Assembly: GCA_963626085.1 (NCBI GenBank)
Contig: CAVFVJ010000023.1
Coordinates: 1 to 42,066, forward strand
Direction of reading: 5' to 3'
Source: Colivivens sp963626085
Lineage (GTDB): Bacteria; Bacteroidota; Bacteroidia; Bacteroidales; Bacteroidaceae
Length of the DNA stretch: 42,066 nucleotides
Within the stretch, counting starts at the first letter, position 1. Every line of letters begins with the position of its first letter. Both the position numbers and the translations under genes were made by a program. Positions 40,791 through 42,066 of the stretch are shown piece after piece. Under the pieces are notes generated by a model that was not told the DNA's origin, searched no databases, and was given only the letters and a program-made list of their open reading frames with translations.

Positions 40791-41846
40791 ATGATTATCA
40801 ATGTAGCCAACCCAATTTACGACTCGGTGTTCAAGTTCCTCATGGAGGACGAGCGCATAGCCAAAACCATACTCTCCGCCCTACTCAAAGAGGAGGTGCT
40901 GAGCGTGGAAATCCGTCGTCATGAGCATACGAACACCACTCGCGACACATTGTCGATGTTCCGCATCGATTTTGCCGCCAAGATAAGAGAGAGGGACGGA
41001 AAGGAAAGACTTATACTGATTGAGTTACAAAAGACCTGGCTGGAGACGGAGACGCTCCGCTTCCGTCAGTATCTTGGCGCCCAGTACCTCACTGCCGAAA
41101 ACATCGCGAAAGAGGGTGAACACGAGGGCTTTGCTGCACCGATGGTTGCAATATATCTCTTGGGACACCGTGTGGGCAAGGTTGACAAACCTGTAGTATA
41201 CGTCAAGCACAACGCTTACGACTATGAGGGCAAAGTCTTAAAAGGTGCAATGGAAGACCCTTTCATCGGCAGCCTGGTGCATGACAGCATCATCGTGCAG
41301 ATACCTCTGCTGCACGGACAAATCAACAACCACCTTGACAAGGTGCTGAGCGTCTTCGACCAAAGCTACCGAGACAAACTGAACCGTCAGGTCATAGCTC
41401 TGGACGAAACCATATACGAAGGCGACGACGACATGATGTACCTTCTTCGTCGTCTCACCGCAGCGACAGCCAATGCCGAACTGCGAATGGACATGAACGT
41501 GGAGGACGAATACTTCTCTGCCATAGAGCACCGGGACACCGAACTGATGGTCAAGACACAGAAATTGGAGGAACTGGACAAGAAATTGGCTGAGAAGGAC
41601 AACCAGCTTGCTGAGAAAGACAATCAGCTCACTGAGAAGGACAATCAACTCACTGAGAAGGACAATCAACTCACTGAGAAGGACAATCAACTCACTGAAA
41701 AGGACAATCAACTCACTGAAAAGGACAATCAACTTAAATCCATGGCACTGGTCATGTTAGCTAACGGCATGTCTGTCGAAGTTATTGCACAAGCGATGGG
41801 CAAGTCAGCCAAAGAAATACAAGATTTGTTCGAAGAAAAAGTATGA
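40791..41846 (+). CDS. Rpn-family PD-(D/E)XK nuclease-like protein with heptad-repeat tail
   Basis: This is a 351-residue protein. Residues 1-250 match the Rpn / PD-(D/E)XK 'putative transposase' family found in many copies in Bacteroidetes: NPIYDSVFKFLMEDERIAK at the start, D60 in MFRIDFAAKI and E78-x-Q80 in LILIELQKTW as the likely active site. Residues 266-316 are a coiled coil of seven EKDNQL(T/A) heptads from a 21-base tandem repeat. The end, LANGMSVEVIAQAMGKSAKEI, is similar to the end of the Rpn-like protein at 15894. The function in vivo is not established; DNA cleavage is a family inference. Confidence 0.88.
   Translation: MIINVANPIYDSVFKFLMEDERIAKTILSALLKEEVLSVEIRRHEHTNTTRDTLSMFRIDFAAKIRERDGKERLILIELQKTWLETETLRFRQYLGAQYLTAENIAKEGEHEGFAAPMVAIYLLGHRVGKVDKPVVYVKHNAYDYEGKVLKGAMEDPFIGSLVHDSIIVQIPLLHGQINNHLDKVLSVFDQSYRDKLNRQVIALDETIYEGDDDMMYLLRRLTAATANAELRMDMNVEDEYFSAIEHRDTELMVKTQKLEELDKKLAEKDNQLAEKDNQLTEKDNQLTEKDNQLTEKDNQLTEKDNQLTEKDNQLKSMALVMLANGMSVEVIAQAMGKSAKEIQDLFEEKV
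41592..41738 (+). repeat. 21-bp tandem repeat coding for (EKDNQLT)n
   Basis: Seven 21-base units. Units 3-5 are identical, while units 1, 2, 6 and 7 differ by a few bases. The period is a multiple of three, so copy changes keep the frame. Confidence 0.95.
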
Positions 41847-42066
41847 CACCCTGCTGCATAAAGTATGGCGTTTGAGTTACAAAAGAAGACATACCAACAC
41901 GAGATCAAAACATATTAACACGAGATATGACACAATGAAGAACCTTTTTGTACCCTTAAAGACAGCGATACGCAGGCGAGTGCGATAATCAATAAGACTA
42001 TTCTCATACTTCCTCAAATCCGCAACTCCCGATGGTAAGGAGATTTTACTACCAAAAGAAGGAATC
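41847..42066. other. Right-edge region without a supported gene
   Basis: After the Rpn gene there is no clear terminator. AACACGAGAT occurs twice, near 41896 and 41917. A minus-strand frame is open from the right edge to a stop at 41877 (about 62 codons, ending in a hydrophobic stretch), but it shows no family similarity and cannot be judged without more sequence. Confidence 0.4.

Noticed and set aside
41877..42066. Minus-strand frame open at the right edge
   Set aside because: About 62 codons without recognisable similarity and with a hydrophobic end. It cannot be separated from chance without the sequence beyond the window.

Overview
The window looks like a chromosomal segment of a Prevotella/Segatella-like member of the Bacteroidales. 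The reasons are a BspA-type leucine-rich repeat surface protein, a DUF5686 outer-membrane protein, DUF4837, an rnf operon in the order rseC-B-C-D-G-E-A, a long-tailed ribosomal protein S16, and repeated promoters of the Bacteroidetes type (TTTG, 19-21 bp, then TAnnTTTG). No ribosomal RNA, phage module, transposase of a classical IS family or CRISPR array is visible.

Layout. 1-1345: 5' part of a PEGA-domain surface protein, then an intergenic region with REP-like hairpins and a gene remnant. 1346-5281: TPR protein and DUF5686 protein, one minus-strand unit. 5341-15736: myo-inositol-phosphate synthase, followed on the same strand by a tight unit transcribed glyA-rlmN-DUF4837-pdxA-flippase-NTP transferase-ATP-grasp-CDP-alcohol phosphatidyltransferase-HAD. 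The last part together with the inositol synthase looks like an inositol-phospholipid pathway. 15894-18161: an Rpn-family nuclease with an (AEGR)n tail, then 1.2 kb with palindrome arrays and a promoter-bearing dyad. 18162-21808: MFS transporter, a truncated ATPase remnant, an EFR1 ferredoxin-flavodoxin and CorA. 22042-24565: BadF-type kinase, mannose-1-phosphate guanylyltransferase and rpsP. 24837-30559: the Rnf ion-pumping electron transport complex. 30776-32734: a CE6-CBM48-CE1 type double esterase. 32824-34501: a small conserved-looking peptide and a DUF4143 ATPase broken by one in-frame TGA. 34659-38196: a BspA-like gene bracketed by a 130-bp direct repeat. 38217-39908: nuclease, SUI1 factor, and tRNA-Pro/tRNA-Val, with the tRNA-Val 3' end copied four more times in a 54-bp tandem array. 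39909-42066: a candidate structured small RNA, an ATPase fragment, REP hairpins and a second Rpn-family protein with a heptad-repeat tail.

How the parts work together. The inositol synthase supplies inositol phosphate, the CDP-alcohol transferase would attach it to a diacylglycerol, and the HAD could dephosphorylate the product. The NTP-transferase, ATP-grasp and flippase-like proteins suggest a further head-group step and membrane translocation. The Rnf operon is the energy module, coupling ferredoxin oxidation to NAD reduction and ion export. The accessory parts (REPs, Rpn proteins, ATPase fragments, palindrome arrays, tandem tRNA ends) lie between the housekeeping operons.

The less ordinary signals are: a GTAG-headed REP family in three clusters with covarying stems and only two loop types; the tandem tRNA-Val 3' ends; a 21-bp-period array of 17-bp palindromes; a strongly folded candidate sRNA; and the decaying DUF4143 ATPase pieces. 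All product names come from reading the sequence by eye, and no database search was run.
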